64,000 nt of DNA from Trametes villosa (taxonomy: Eukaryota; Basidiomycota; Agaricomycetes; Polyporales; Polyporaceae). The position numbers were made by a program, and so were the translations under genes. Under the pieces are notes generated by a model that was not told the DNA's origin, made no database searches, and saw only the letters and a program-made list of their open reading frames with translations. Positions 23,271 through 34,353 of the stretch are shown piece by piece. How positions within the stretch are numbered: the stretch's first letter is position 1; each line of letters opens with the position of its first letter. The stretch covers positions 558,001 through 622,000 of the forward strand of contig PUDQ02000024.1 of NCBI GenBank assembly GCA_002964805.2. Direction: 5' to 3'.

Positions 23271-24880
23271 GGTCAAGAACCAGCAGCGCGACAGCATATC
23301 GGGGTCACCCGGGAGTCTAGCCCTGCGCACGTCGCTCCCTCGATCACCACCACGCTCTGTTGCGGACAGATTCGTGGTCCCGCCGTCCACACACGCTCGA
23401 ACTACCTCCTTCTCCTCGACACAGGGTGTGCGGGGTAGCCCGAGTGGCAGCCCGCGGCTGGGCAACATTCCGCTTCCGGTCACACGCAATCTATCTGGAG
23501 CCGGCATGGGCACGTCTGGGGTGTCGGATTCGTCTTCGTCGAGGCAAGGTGCAGCTTCGCTGGGCTCGCGGGAGGACGTGTCTTCGCTGGCAGCGCGCGT
23601 CCGACGCGAGAGCATGCACGGTCGAAGCTCGGTATGCAACGTCATTATGTGGGTGTATGCGATCACTGATGCCCCTATAGCAGGACGGCACGACCCCCGG
23701 AGGGGTACCGATTCGCCGCACGCCCATCACGACCGTAAATGCGTTCAAGTCGTCTACCATCTCGTCAGGCTCGCCTTCTCTACATTCGCCGTCGCCCTCC
23801 CTCCGGCAACAGTCTCCGCTTTCAACCGGCGGCCCGTCACTCCCGTCTCGTCCAGCGCAGTCGCCTACGGCTTCCCGTGTGCCACCGTCGCCGATAGGTG
23901 TTGGGAGCAACTTCGCTTCGTCCCCTGTTGCCCCCTTCCGGCCTTCCCCGACGTTCGCACCCTCGAGCCTAGGCAGTGGACGATCTCCAGCATCTGGGGA
24001 GGGCGTGCCTGCAAGTCCCGCCTCAGGGGGCATGCAAGGCTCCCCGCGGCAGCAAGGACGCCGATACACGAGCAGCTTTGGCCCGCGCGTCCCCGGTGCA
24101 CCCGGCAGCCGCGAGGCGAGTCCGCGCGGCAGCCCGCGGGGCGCGGTGAAGGAGCTGGACAAGGTTCCGGTGAGTCGATCGCTGCTTTACGTGTAGAGAT
24201 CGTCGCGCTGAACGCGCGTGCGCACACAGGGCACGTCATACCTCACACACACGGACGATGACGACATCTCTGCGTTCGTGCAGGACATCGACGCGCGGCG
24301 CCCGCTCGCGAGCAGGCGCGACGGCGCCGAGTCGCCCATGTCTGCGCCTTCGCCCGCGCCCGCGCCTCTGCCGGCGTACGGGAGCCCGCCGCGGCATGCG
24401 CGCGAGCGCACGATTCGCGAGGTTTCCGAGTCGAGCGATAGTGCCGCCTCTCAGCCTGCGCGCGCGCCGTTCCCGATGCTCACGACGGAGGCGGACGTCG
24501 ACGAGCAGCTGCGCCGGATGAACGAGAACTTCCTCACGTCGCTGCAGGGCCTCGAGGGCCTCGGCGGCCGGCGCAACAGCAACAGCGGGAGCAGGAGCCC
24601 CGTCTCCACCACTGCCGCGGATCGGGGCACGAGCGTGCGCCGTGTCCCGCTCGACCCCATCGCGTTTGCTGGGGGTGCGCCGCGCACGAGTGCGCTGTCG
24701 ACGCCGCCGGACGGGGTGGGGCTGCCGCCGGGGTACGTGCGTCCGCGGCTGGGGTCGACGGGGAGCGTGCGGAGCGGGTTCAGCATCGCGTCGGAGGAGG
24801 TCATCGGGCGCATGGACCCTGAGATCGGCTCGTCGAGCGACGAGCGGCGGCGGAGCGCGCTCGGGCGCGAGTTCTCGTGA
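22353..24880 (+). CDS. ATG13: Autophagy protein Atg13 (HORMA domain, complete)
   Basis: Scaffold/regulator of the Atg1 kinase complex that starts autophagosome formation; the HORMA domain recruits PI3-kinase/Atg9 partners. Five exons: 22353-22475, 22532-23000, 23081-23631, 23681-24169 and 24230-24880, giving 760 aa. HORMA spans residues 1 to about 245 (QIAHRLYSKLALVVNHARAT, FRLQVLLCIPELATNQVLV, IYKHGIPLFRSIFTLLRVLP, HPMGELGISATYLT). The remainder is Ser/Pro-rich and disordered, as in other Atg13 proteins, and would carry the Atg1- and Atg17-binding and phosphorylation sites. It ends with FVQDIDARRPL, RMNENFLTSLQGLEGLGG and SGFSIASEEVIGRMDPE, all typical of basidiomycete Atg13. It is the only one of the three local copies that keeps this tail, so it should be the working autophagy gene. 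At exon 4 a CAG acceptor three bases downstream is also possible. Confidence 0.93.
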
Positions 24881-25442
24881 ACTTGCACGACGTGCGCTGC
24901 TATCTATGGGGGCGCGCTCTACGCCTGCGCCGCGCCCCGCGGTTTTCCTGTGATTATCTTTCCTACTATGTAGCATGCATCTACTACTTCAGCCTTCCAC
25001 GGACGTTCGGACGGGCCCCCGCCCCGCACCTGTTGCATTATTAGCCCGCGCATATACTCATCGCCTCCACCACCTCCACCACCTCCCATCCCCATCCCCA
25101 TCCCCCATCCCTGGCCTCGGTATACGTATCGTACCGCCCGCCCTTGACGTTGTCCATACGTGCTGTGATCGCATAGACCGCGCCGCCAGTTGTACAGTCC
25201 CATTCCACTTCACCTTCAATATACCAACACCACCTCTCTGGACGGATATTCTCTCTGCGATGTGCTCGATCTGCGTGGGCTGGGGAGGGGGAGACGAACT
25301 GTGCATTCGATGGATGTATTCGTACACGCGGCACACGAGGGAGGCAGAGTCGAGAGAGCATAGGACAACATAAGCGAGCAGCAATCCAGGGAGGACTTTT
25401 TACACTGCCGATCACAGAGTAGGTAGCACGTTAGGGCCTGTT
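24881..25442. other. Convergent 3' spacer, ATG13 / ECM14-like
   Basis: Region between two converging genes. It holds a short run of CCACCACCT- and CCCATCC-type tandem tracts (about 25067-25110), likely 3' UTR. No gene seen. Confidence 0.5.
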
Positions 25443-27450
25443 TCAAGAAGAGAGAGGAGCTCGAAACGGCGCACCTTTCTTGTTGCGGCCGGAGATGAAG
25501 CCTGCGAGGAAGCGGATCATGCTCGCCGTCTCCTCGCCCACGGGCCTGATCCACTCCGCGGGCAGGGAGAAGCCATACTGTACGTACATCTCGTCTGAGC
25601 GTCGCGCGCATATCGTAGGGAAGAGAAGGAGGGCTCACTGTGCCGGTGTCGCGCAGGTGCACGGAGTAGGCGTACTTGATGCCCGCCCGGGCGTACATGT
25701 AGTCGACGACGTTCCCCGACGCTCTGTGGAGGCAGGGGATGTCAGAACCCACCGTGACTCTAGCGATGAATGAGGATGTGAGAAGAATGTTCACTTGTAC
25801 AGCTGATCGCACAGGCTGCCGGTCTGTCGTGGCGGTCAGCAGGGGTTGCAAGAGGGATGGCGGCAGTTGCACTCACGGTGAAGGAGGTACCGTGGATCTG
25901 CTTGATCGCGTTCGCAGCCCCCAGCGCGGCCTCGAGGAGGTCCTCCGCGTCCTTCGGGACCTTCTTGCACGAATACGAGTACGGCGTCGACACTACATCC
26001 ACATCCGCCCGACAACCCCATTCAGCCTCGCACCCTTCCCAGCAAAGAAAATTGCAAGAGGGAGCACGCACGCATCTGGCCGTAGCTCCGCAGGTCGACG
26101 TACGCCCGGAGCGCGGGCAGCGTCGTGATGAAGTTCGCGATGTTGTTCACCTCCGGCGCCTCGAACGGGCGGTGGCCCGGGTACCACGGCGAGCACGGGT
26201 CGGCTTCGGGGCGCTTGGACGACATGGTCTCGTTCCCGTCGCCCGAGAGGGAGGGGAGGTGGGACTTGGACTTCCATTTGTGGCCCTGGGGAGAGTTTGT
26301 ACACATAGGGAGCGTGGAGCTATGCGGGGCTGAGACGTACCCAATTTCTGGGAGGCGCTCAATACGGGGAGACGGGTGCGGGAGAGAGGTCACGAACCTG
26401 TTCATGTCGACGCCTACACACTTCTCTGCGGGGCCGACGATCTGCCTGTTCTTGTACCTAGCGGACCGGTTGTAGCATGCACAAATAGGCATGATGGGTG
26501 CGCTCTCACCAGAGGCGGTCATGGTCCCAAGTGTGAACATAGCCGTCCGGGTTGGGTACCGGGATGACATAGAAGTCCTACGACTCTGCGGTTAATGACG
26601 CTTTGTGACTCTCATACCGATGGTGCTCACGAAGTAGTCCAGCCAAGAGGAAAGCGCGAAGTCTTCGGCTTCGTCAGCAAGCAAAGCGTGGGTCAAGTAC
26701 ATTGCGGTAGATGTCGCTATCCACTACACGTATAGTCGAGAAGATGCGACGAGTGAGTGTACCGCGACGCCCGAAATAGACATGCGGGCTGACCTCGCGA
26801 GCGTGTTGAGCGCCAGTTATCACAAATCCGACTTTCTTCGAGGCAGAGTTGTGGCCGGGTTTTCGCAGGCCGTCTTCCCGTGCAGAGATGCGCATCGCGA
26901 GCATCTCCCGCCCCTCGGAGGAGTGCCCCAGGTTGGTCAGTTGGACTAGATGTGGATGCGTCCGCGCCAACGTCTCCATAAACTCCTCTACCTCGTATAG
27001 TGGGTGGTATACGGAGTGGTATGTCGAGTTAGACAGGGTGCCGAGGTCCCAAGCCCCAGCATAGCGGCCCAAGTCCTCAAGATTGTTGAGCGGTACCGAT
27101 CCTACTTCCGGGAACGGGAGGTGTAGTTGTGATTGCTGACCGTGTTGTTGGAAGAGGACATCCACATGCGAGGGTCCCACTGCCCAGATGTCAGCATCCG
27201 CCGCCTAGAAAGCGCGACACGGTCAGTGATATGTCTCAGGTACACGAGCACGAACGGCCGGAGCGCTGACCTCTGCCTGTTTCAGCAGCTCATCCGGGCG
27301 CGCACCCTGGAGCCCCGAAAGGGCATATCGCTTCAGGTATCCTTGGGGTGTTCCCTCGAGCGGTCCAAGAGGCTGCTGTTCAGTTGCAGACTGCGAGGAC
27401 GAGTAGACGAAACTGGCACACGACACGAATGCGAGTGAGCGCCAGAGCAT
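25443..27450 (-). CDS. ECM14: ECM14-like M14 carboxypeptidase homologue, probably inactive
   Basis: Secreted M14-fold protein resembling fungal Ecm14 pseudo-carboxypeptidases. Eleven exons: 27450-27271, 27204-26794, 26723-26631, 26577-26510, 26457-26398, 26347-26341, 26285-26072, 25992-25877, 25823-25795, 25723-25639 and 25577-25443 (465 aa). The start was chosen at 27450 because it opens a signal peptide (MLWRSLAFVSCASFVYS); an upstream ATG at 27558 is in frame. The first zinc site GAQHARE is intact, as are DRLW (Arg127 position) and NRNW (Asn144/Arg145). The His196 zinc ligand reads Arg (DLRSYGQ) and the catalytic Glu270 reads His (SVHLRDTG). A 7-nt microexon supplies R-N-W. A short propeptide (HVDVLFQ, LHLPFPE) precedes the domain. 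Family known: Ecm14 is catalytically dead and linked to cell-wall function. Orthology is inferred. Confidence 0.88.
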
Positions 27451-27590
27451 CCTCGCGGCTGTGTTCAAGCTGCTCGAGCCCCGCCGACGCCGCGCGAGTT
27501 CCATGTTGTGCGCGGGGAAGACGGTCCGAGGCTTCACGAGAGAGTTTGAGACAAGCATGTTAGGTTAGCTTGCTTTCAACTCATTCCAAG

Positions 27591-27676
27591 CCTTCGATAG
27601 CTCAGTTGGAAGAGCGCAGGACTGTAATGGTTAAACCGTCATCCTGATGTCGCTGGTTCGATCCCGGCTCGAAGGA
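27591..27676 (+). tRNA. tRNA-Tyr (GTA anticodon) with intron
   Basis: Cloverleaf folds by hand. Acceptor stem CCTTCGA/TCGAAGG, discriminator A. D stem GCTC/GAGC. Anticodon stem CAGGA/TCCTG with a seven-base loop CTGTAAA. The T arm is GCTGG-TTCGATC-CCGGC. The anticodon GTA is at 27624-27626. A 13-nt intron (27628-27640) sits one base 3' of the anticodon, the canonical place, and eukaryotic tRNA-Tyr genes normally carry an intron. Confidence 0.95.
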
Positions 27677-27680
27677 TACC

Positions 27681-27684
27681 TTTT
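27681..27684 (+). terminator. Pol III terminator of tRNA-Tyr
   Basis: TTTT four bases after the tRNA end, the minimal RNA polymerase III stop signal. Confidence 0.6.
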
Positions 27685-27803
27685 GCCTTCCATTTCCATA
27701 TCGCTCCGTCGCACATCGTTGTTCTTGTTCAACCTTATGAACGATCCGTACGCCGCAAGATACACACAACAGTAAGTTTTTATTTATTTAAGGTTACATG
27801 TTA

Positions 27804-29771
27804 TCAGTGTGAACGTCGCAGAACGCTGTCAGCCACAGCTCCAGGGAGCGTCAAGCGGAACACCATGAACTGGTTATCGTTATCCAACCCCGCATTGAAT
27901 GGGACTCCAAGAGCGATTCCCTGCGTGCTGATGAAGTCGTTATCCGCCTGAAAGCAGTACAATTAGCAACATGAACGGTATTCGAGGGATCAGGCCACAT
28001 ACCGCCGTGAACAGGAAGAAGTCGTCCGGGAAGTCGGGATCTAGGCAGGGCGCAAGAGCGAGTGATTCCCACTTCGCGTCGATGAGCGTCTGGTCGACCG
28101 GTTTGCCTGGGTGTGGGATATAAATGTCACGGAGACTACAGGATGCGGAGTGTGGACCTACCGTTGTGAACGCCGAACCTAGCAAGCTGGGTGTCGTCGA
28201 TGAGGTCAACAAAGGAAACGTAGTTTCCAGGGGTGATGCTCTTATCCAGCTTCCCCTTCTTGGCAATGGGGTTGCTGGGGTCGTCGAACTTGGTGCCATG
28301 AATGTCCGTGGCGCCGGAGATGTCAAGGAGGTCGGCTTGCCTGCATTCCTGTTACTTCGCAAATCCTGTGAAATGCATGACTGTGACGCTCACTTGAAAG
28401 ACGACTTGGCGTCATCTCCACCATGGCCGTCTCCATCTCGCGACAGGACGAGGAACACGCCCTCGCTCACGAAGTGGAGCTCACTCGCAGCAAGCGTGTT
28501 TCCCTTCTTGTTCTGCGGAAGAGGCACGACGAACTCGCCGATCAGGGGCGGGCGCACGAGGAGCGCGTTCGAGACGTCGTAAGCTAGCAGGCGCGTGAAG
28601 CGGGAGGTCGACTTGTCAGTCCCGCCGTCCTGAATGGTTGCGGATTGGAGGAGCGCGTAAAGTGTCTTTCCAGTCGAGTCCAAGGTGAGGCCTTCGAAAC
28701 CTACACGCATACCGTCAGTCATCGGGAGATTGGGTGAGTTGCACGATCGCTAACCTTGGTTTCCGGCACGCCCCGTCGTAGGGTCCGTATCCGACGTGAA
28801 GTTCAGCGCACCCTTCACGAAGGGGAGGATTGCCTTGGGCGGTTGTATGGTCTCGATGAGCTGGCCCTCGGGAGAAAACAAGTAGATGTACGGTCCGTAC
28901 TCGTCGCTGACCCAGAACCTGCAACGGACATCAACGATGAGCGGTGTGTATGCATCAGCGAAACCTTGCACGTACGTTCCGTCTGCGTTGAGCGCAAGCC
29001 CCTCTGCATCCACGGAAAGATGGCCGTTGGAAGGCGCGATTGGGAGAGCGGGATCTTCGATCGTGAGCAGACGCTCCAGGATGTCTGGGGCTCCTGGGCG
29101 CACGCCCAGAGCATCCAGACCGGTCGTCTTCTGTGACGCGCGTTCCGTGTACAGAAGGGTGTTCTTATACGTAAGCTGGAGCGTCTTCAGGCCGTCCGCG
29201 AATGAAAGGTCGTCGGCATCGTAGTACGGCGAGAGCACGAAGTCGATCTGGAGCTGGCGGGCTTGGTAGTCGATCGTCCCGTCGCTGCAAAGTGAAGCGT
29301 CAGAGGCAAATATGAGGAGCGTTTTAGTATGACTCTAACACATTGAAGCCCCGGTCAGGCTGCGCAACAATCGTGCCCGTAAACGAGCCATTCGACAGTT
29401 GCGTAAACGACCCTCTCTTAAGGGCGATAGCACTGCCTATGCCTCCAATTGTGTCGCCTGAGAGACAACATGAATAGCAGTATTGGAAGGTAGCACGCGG
29501 GTAACGCACCTGTGGACTCCCTAGCGTTTGAGGGTATCAAGCCAAAACCGACCAGACCCTGGATCGACAGAGGATCAGCGTCGCTGAGGATCCACAATCA
29601 TCAAACTATGCTTACCTTGTTGATGTACTGCTTCCCATTCAGCTTCACCGTGACGGCAAAGGACCGGTCGGGCTCCGGTCGAGAGCCACGTTGCTCGTAA
29701 GGACGTCCGACGGCAATCCCAGCCTGCAAAAGCAACGCTGCCAGAGTCAGCCCGCGCATGATTGCCCACAT
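27804..29771 (-). CDS. Secreted phytase-like (esterase-like activity of phytase) domain protein
   Basis: Predicted secreted protein of the 'esterase-like activity of phytase' domain family (PF13449), a beta-propeller-like group distinct from histidine acid phytases; enzymatic role unproven. Nine exons: 29771-29616, 29558-29510, 29457-29340, 29284-28976, 28918-28755, 28700-28394, 28340-28162, 28106-28003 and 27947-27804, giving 509 aa. The signal peptide is MWAIMRGLTLAALLLQAGIAVG. Family features: GIGSAIALK, PDRGFNVDGT, YDADDLSFADGLKTL, VDAEGLALNADGTFWVSDEYGPYIY, GNQGFEGLTLDSTGKTLYALLQ and a C-terminal KWESLALAPCL/DDFFLFTA/DNDFIST. A TATATAA box lies about 50 nt upstream of the start. The first GTG-initiated reading in the same frame was rejected in favour of the ATG that begins the signal peptide. 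Confidence 0.9.
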
Positions 29772-29816
29772 CCTCGTCCAGGGGATCGGCGCCCTCTCTC
29801 TTCTCACCGTGCCAAC

Positions 29817-29823
29817 TTATATA
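29817..29823 (-). promoter_or_regulatory. TATA box of the phytase-like gene
   Basis: TATATAA on the minus strand, about 46-52 nt upstream of the start codon at 29771. Confidence 0.55.
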
Positions 29824-30774
29824 CAGAGCGGCCCCATGTGCTTGACAGGAGCTACAGGCCCCCGTAGCCAAAGCTCTTGATGGGAGATGCGATGGGGCGC
29901 ACGTTCGTGCGTTCCGAGACGCCTTCCGGTCGTGTGCGCCTGCCGGCAGAATCGCGCCACCGCACGGACGACGGCTCCCATCGCGCTGGGTTTGTACACG
30001 GAAATTGCGAAGGAGGTCCCATGTGGCCGCGCCCAGGCAGAGAAGCTGTGGTTCGGGCGGCGGTAGTAACCAAGAATATCGCGGCTATTCATGTGCAGGC
30101 GTAGGCGAGCCCGTGTCCCCTATTTCTAGGCGGCGTTAGTGTGGGCGTGCAACCAGCGAGCGATACCAAGTGTCTGGAGGCGAATGAAATGATTCTTGTT
30201 CGACTCGGCGTAGTGATTGGTACCGCCCTGGACAGTGATGCTACGCAATCACTATGAAAGCGCGAACGTGGTGGTATCGTGCGATATACATTCCTGTTGA
30301 TATCTTGACGCATATTCAGTATAAGAGAGATGTAAATAGACAAAGTCGAACGCGGTGCACCTACGACATGGCTGGTGTTGTGCTGTTGGCCTGCACAGCG
30401 GTGATCGTAGAAAGAAAGCAGACTGGGCTACAATAGGCGCCTGAGTTTCGGGGTTCGGAGAGCCCATCGTCTATCTTTCGACCACACCGCGACGACCGAC
30501 AGAACACTGTTTCAGATGTACCGCTCGCCACATAGCTCTTTGCTTCAAAGCTAACCATGGTGTGAAGAATACAGTCCTAGCACCGCGCGGTGGTGCGTGT
30601 TCCAATCTGTTCAACCAATGGTGCCATGGCCGCTCAGAATTAGCAATTAGTCTGACATGAGAAATTCGCAGGGTGTGGGCTGCTGGGAGTACACTCCAAG
30701 ATATCGTTGTGCGGCTATATACGTCCCAGCGGCTCCTCGTCAAACATCTACTGGCCTGAGCGGTGATCCATATC
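29824..30774. other. Divergent promoter region
   Basis: About 950 nt between two divergent genes. Holds the TATA box of the leftward gene and, at its right end, that of the methyltransferase. No gene recognised in between. Confidence 0.5.
30716..30721 (+). promoter_or_regulatory. TATA-like element of the methyltransferase gene
   Basis: TATATA about 55 nt upstream of the ATG at 30775. Confidence 0.45.
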
Positions 30775-31899
30775 ATGGCCAACCCAGAGGGACAAGTCGA
30801 AGCGTCCGTCATACCGCCGCTCGATCCTAGCCTGCTTCGCCTGTCCGATGTTGAGCGCACTTTCCTCCGAGCGGCGATCACGGAAGATGAGGATGAACTG
30901 AAGGCGCGGATTTACGACGTTCAGAAGCGGTAGGCCTCGATATTCTACTCATCTTTAAGATCTGGACCATACTGACATTGTCATGCAGGGCATAGTGAGG
31001 GTCCTCATACCGGCTGTGTTTAGCGCGACGCTGATTTTTGCGCGATCAGCGAGAAATATCCGTATCCATGTATCCAGGCCTTCCACTTCGTCAACCTCAT
31101 GATGGGAAACAACCCCATCTATCCTACCGTGCTCGCAGCGGGAAAGAGCGACAATAGCGCTCTACTTCTGGACCTCGGATGCTGCAGTAAGTGCTCTTGA
31201 ACCCCTCCACCTTCCAAAGTGCTGAATGTTACCGCTCGCGCTATTAGTGGGGACGGATGTGCGCAAGCTCGTTCGGGATGGCTACCCTGCCTCACAAGTC
31301 CTCGGCTGCGACCTCCGCCCCGAGTACATCCAACTCGGCCACGAGCTCTTTGGCGACGCCGACAGCTGCCCCATCCGGTTCTTCACCTCGAACGTGTTCG
31401 ACCTTCCCGCCTCGGTGGAGCCCTCGAGCGCTGACACGACGCTCGACCCGGCCGCCGTCACGGATCTAGCGCAGCTGCGCGGCTCGCTGACGCACATCTA
31501 CACCGGAGCCTTGTTTCATCTGTTCGACAAGGAGACGCAGCATGGGTTGGCGCTGCGCCTGGTCACCTTGCTGAAGCGCCGACCGGGTGCGATCGTATTT
31601 GGGCGACACCAGGGCCTGCAGGAAGAGGGATATATCGACGACCACCTCGGACGGTACGCCGCTGACTCCGCTACCTAGGCATAACAATAAGTGCTTATAC
31701 GCTCGAGTGCAGAAAGCGATACGGACACTCGGAGTCTTCCTGGCCGCGCCTCTGGCAACAGGTCTTCGCCGAAATCGAGGGCGACGGCTCCGCGAGCGGG
31801 CTGGTTATACAGGCGAAGCTGGTAGAGGCGTGGGGAGACAAGGCGCCGAGCGCGCTGCGGCGCACGCGGATGCTCTACTGGAGCGTGCAGATTGTATGA
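30775..31899 (+). CDS. SAM-dependent methyltransferase (fungal secondary-metabolism type)
   Basis: Class I methyltransferase of the kind often found near fungal terpenoid or meroterpenoid genes (AusD-like), although no such cluster is visible here. Four exons: 30775-30929, 31050-31186, 31248-31653 and 31713-31899, giving 294 aa, the usual length. The N-terminal helix region ITEDEDELKARIYDVQKR is followed by EKYPYPCIQAFHFVNL, then the SAM-binding motif LLLDLGCCMGTDVRKL across intron 2, and CDLRPEYIQLGHELFG (motif II). THIYTGALFHLFDKETQHGLALRLV and GAIVFGRHQGLQEEG are typical of the group. Intron 1 (120 nt) is the longest; its acceptor (GATCAG|C) was chosen because nearer AGs break the frame. 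Confidence 0.88.
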
Positions 31900-32212
31900 A
31901 AGGCAGAAGGATCATAGGGGCACGACCGAGAAGGTACGGAAGGGTGCAGCTTGTACAGTAATATTGAAGAAGAGGGAGTTGCTTCGCGATGCAATCCATG
32001 TATAGTGACTGACAGACTTACAAGGGATTGTAGCAGGAAACTGAAGGGGAAATGGACGACCTCACAAGGCCGTGCTTCATGCCGATGGGTTAACGAAGTC
32101 TGGTGGCGCAACACGTATAAGGAATGCGATCGGAATACATACGGTATCCCGCGGAGCCCTGCTGCTTACGCCATCCTTGGAACATACCGCCATCATCGCA
32201 ACGTAGTTGGAC
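31900..32212. other. Short spacer
   Basis: About 310 nt between the methyltransferase and the small orphan gene. Nothing recognised. Confidence 0.45.
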
Positions 32213-32807
32213 ATGACACGAAACAAACCGCAAAAGGCGTTGGCAGAGATACAGAAAGCCATCTCTACGGAGACAGAAAAGTTGACAAGGTAAGCGTTCT
32301 ACGCCCGGGCCTACGGTCTCCCATCGAGCCGTTCAACACTCGTGCAATGGGCAGCTAATAAAGTGATTCACTGCCTCTAAATAGGGCCTATCGCGAGTAT
32401 CACTCCGAACGAAAGGAGCTCGAGTATCTTGAGGCAGTTGTACCTCATATGCCGGATGAACCGGATGGCAATGTGGCTATACCCCTATGCTTCCACTCCG
32501 TGCAAAGCATAGCTGATCCATTAATGTGCTGCGCAAGCTCGCGGCCCTACAGGAAACGAGAACAAGGGCTCAGAGAACCAAGCAGGCCCTCGATCACCAA
32601 GTGAAAGCGACAGAGGAGAGCATTGTGCGTAGACATATGCTGCCTCCGAGTGAGCTGGTGTCACGGTCGGAAGCTCATACCTTGCGCCATGCGCAGTACC
32701 CGTTCCGATGCAACGACAATGTTCTAGAGACTGAAGAGTACAGAGCTGCGGCCCAAATCTTAGAGAAGATCAAACAGGGGAGCCATGTCCCCGCAGAGGA
32801 GTCGTAG
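32213..32807 (+). CDS. Small hypothetical coiled-coil protein
   Basis: Not recognised. Three exons are proposed: 32213-32289, 32385-32472 and 32538-32807, giving 144 aa. The first intron has good GTAAGC and AATAG ends. The second (GTGGCT ... GCAAG, 65 nt) is frame-perfect but has a weaker donor; it contains a CTGAT branch-like sequence. The protein is rich in Lys/Glu/Gln/Arg with helical runs (KALAEIQKAISTETEKL, then LEYLEAV, then LAALQETRTRAQRTKQALD), suggesting a coiled coil. The C-terminal part, EEYRAAAQILEKIKQG, looks like one more amphipathic helix. No signal peptide or membrane segment. It could be a subunit of a larger complex. Confidence 0.5.
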
Positions 32808-32996
32808 CCTGGGGATTAGGACGAAGTCGATGCCACAAGCTGAACAAGTCGCCGTCTGAAGATAGGGGGAGTTCCGTGAATTAATATGTACTATATCCTC
32901 ATGGAAACTGAAGCCAGTACTGTAACAACATCACCTATTAACAGACCTATAGTCTAGCATAGCGTGCCAGAATTTGGTAGGAGGGAGGGGACCGCT

Positions 32997-34353
32997 TTAC
33001 GGCGTGATGACCGCCCGGAAGCGCGCCGTCTCCCTGCGATCGAACGCCTCTTGCGCCTTGTGCAGCGGGAACCGCTCCACCATACACTTGATGTTCTTCG
33101 CCTGCGCGAACTTGAGGCAGTCCTCCGCGTCCTTGGGCGAGCCGCACGGCCAGCCTCGGATCGAGAGGCGCTTCAGGAGCAGTGCCACTACACGACCGCC
33201 AAAGAGTCAATACACCACCCCACTAGCAGCGCCCCAAAAAGATATGTAGTAGACTCACGCGGCGGGATCCTCATCGGCTCCGGCTCGACCGCGAGCACCA
33301 GAAGCGTGCCATCCACACAAAGGCCGTTGATCAGGCTCTCTGTCACCGCCGCGTTCGGCGCGGTCGACATGATGACCTTCACGCCTCCGAGCCGCTGCAG
33401 CGCCTCGGCCTGGTTCACCTTCGAGCCGTCGATGAACTCGTCCGCGCCGAGCTCCCGTGCGAGCTGCTCCTTCGCGGGGTCGAAGGAGAGCGCGATCGTC
33501 CGGAAGCCCATCGCTGATGCGAACTGCAACGCGAGGTGGCCGAGGCCGCTGCAGATTTAGGAGTGAGCTCCGAGTACAAGTAACTGCTAGAAGTGGGTAG
33601 GTGCGCACCCGATGCCTTGGATCGCGACCCAGTCGGGGGGAGACACATTCATGTTTCGCAGCGCATCTAGGATTCTTGTTTAGCCGTAGTGACGGGTGCA
33701 CCAATTCTGCGAACGCACTAAACGTAGTGATCCCTGCGCACAGGAGCGGCGCAGCCTCGGCGGGGTCCATGTTCTCCGGTACCGCCACGACGGCCTCGGA
33801 CCTGAGAGTCACATATTCTGCGTAGCCCCCATCCCTGATAGCACCTAGCAATCCCAGCCACAGTCAGCAGGTGTCCCACTTCGCGCTACACGCACGAGCA
33901 TGCATACCGTTGATGTCCTGGTTTTCGCACGTCATGTAGTCGCCCGCGCGGCACCGCGCGCACGTCGCGCAGTGGCCGCCATGCCAGCCCGCGCCGACAC
34001 GCTGGCCGACCTTCCAGAGCCGCTCGCGCCCGGAGATGGCGACCACGTCTCCGACCACCTCGTGCCCGGGCACGCGGGGCAGCTTCACCGGCATGACTTG
34101 TGAGGGGCAGATTTCGTCCCTGCACCGTTGTCAGTATTAAAGACACTCGGAAGCGAGGCGAAAGAGGTAAAGAAAAGGGGGACAAGACGTACGTGCCGCA
34201 AACGCCGCAGGCGAGCACCTTGATCACGATCTCGCCGTACTTAGGGAACCGCCAGGGGACGGTGACCTTCTGGAGCCGGCCGCCGGGCTCCAGGAAGGCG
34301 TACGCGGTGTACGTCGCCGGGAACTTGGGACTGGGTTGGACGCGGGCGGGCAT
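32997..34353 (-). CDS. Zinc-dependent alcohol dehydrogenase (MDR family)
   Basis: Cytosolic medium-chain zinc alcohol dehydrogenase, NAD(P)-linked. Six exons: 34353-34193, 34119-33908, 33844-33719, 33666-33609, 33548-33259 and 33187-32997, giving 345 aa, normal for the family. Catalytic zinc ligands sit in ACGVCGTDE and VPGHEVVG. The structural zinc loop has four Cys in CATCARCRAGDYMTC. The nucleotide-binding glycine motif is GIGGLGHLAL. The exon 3/4 junction (TTT A|AT GCG) restores the conserved TTFNALRNMNV segment; the alternative read-through frame lacks it. The substrate is unknown; the family includes ethanol and aryl/cinnamyl alcohol dehydrogenases. Confidence 0.92.

Noticed and set aside
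24218..24976. Minus-strand Arg-rich frame opposite the ATG13 last exon
   Set aside because: Shadow of the GC-rich Atg13 tail exon.
29759..29807. GTG start at 29807 for the phytase-like protein
   Set aside because: Non-ATG start is not needed; the ATG at 29771 starts directly at a good signal peptide downstream of a TATA box.
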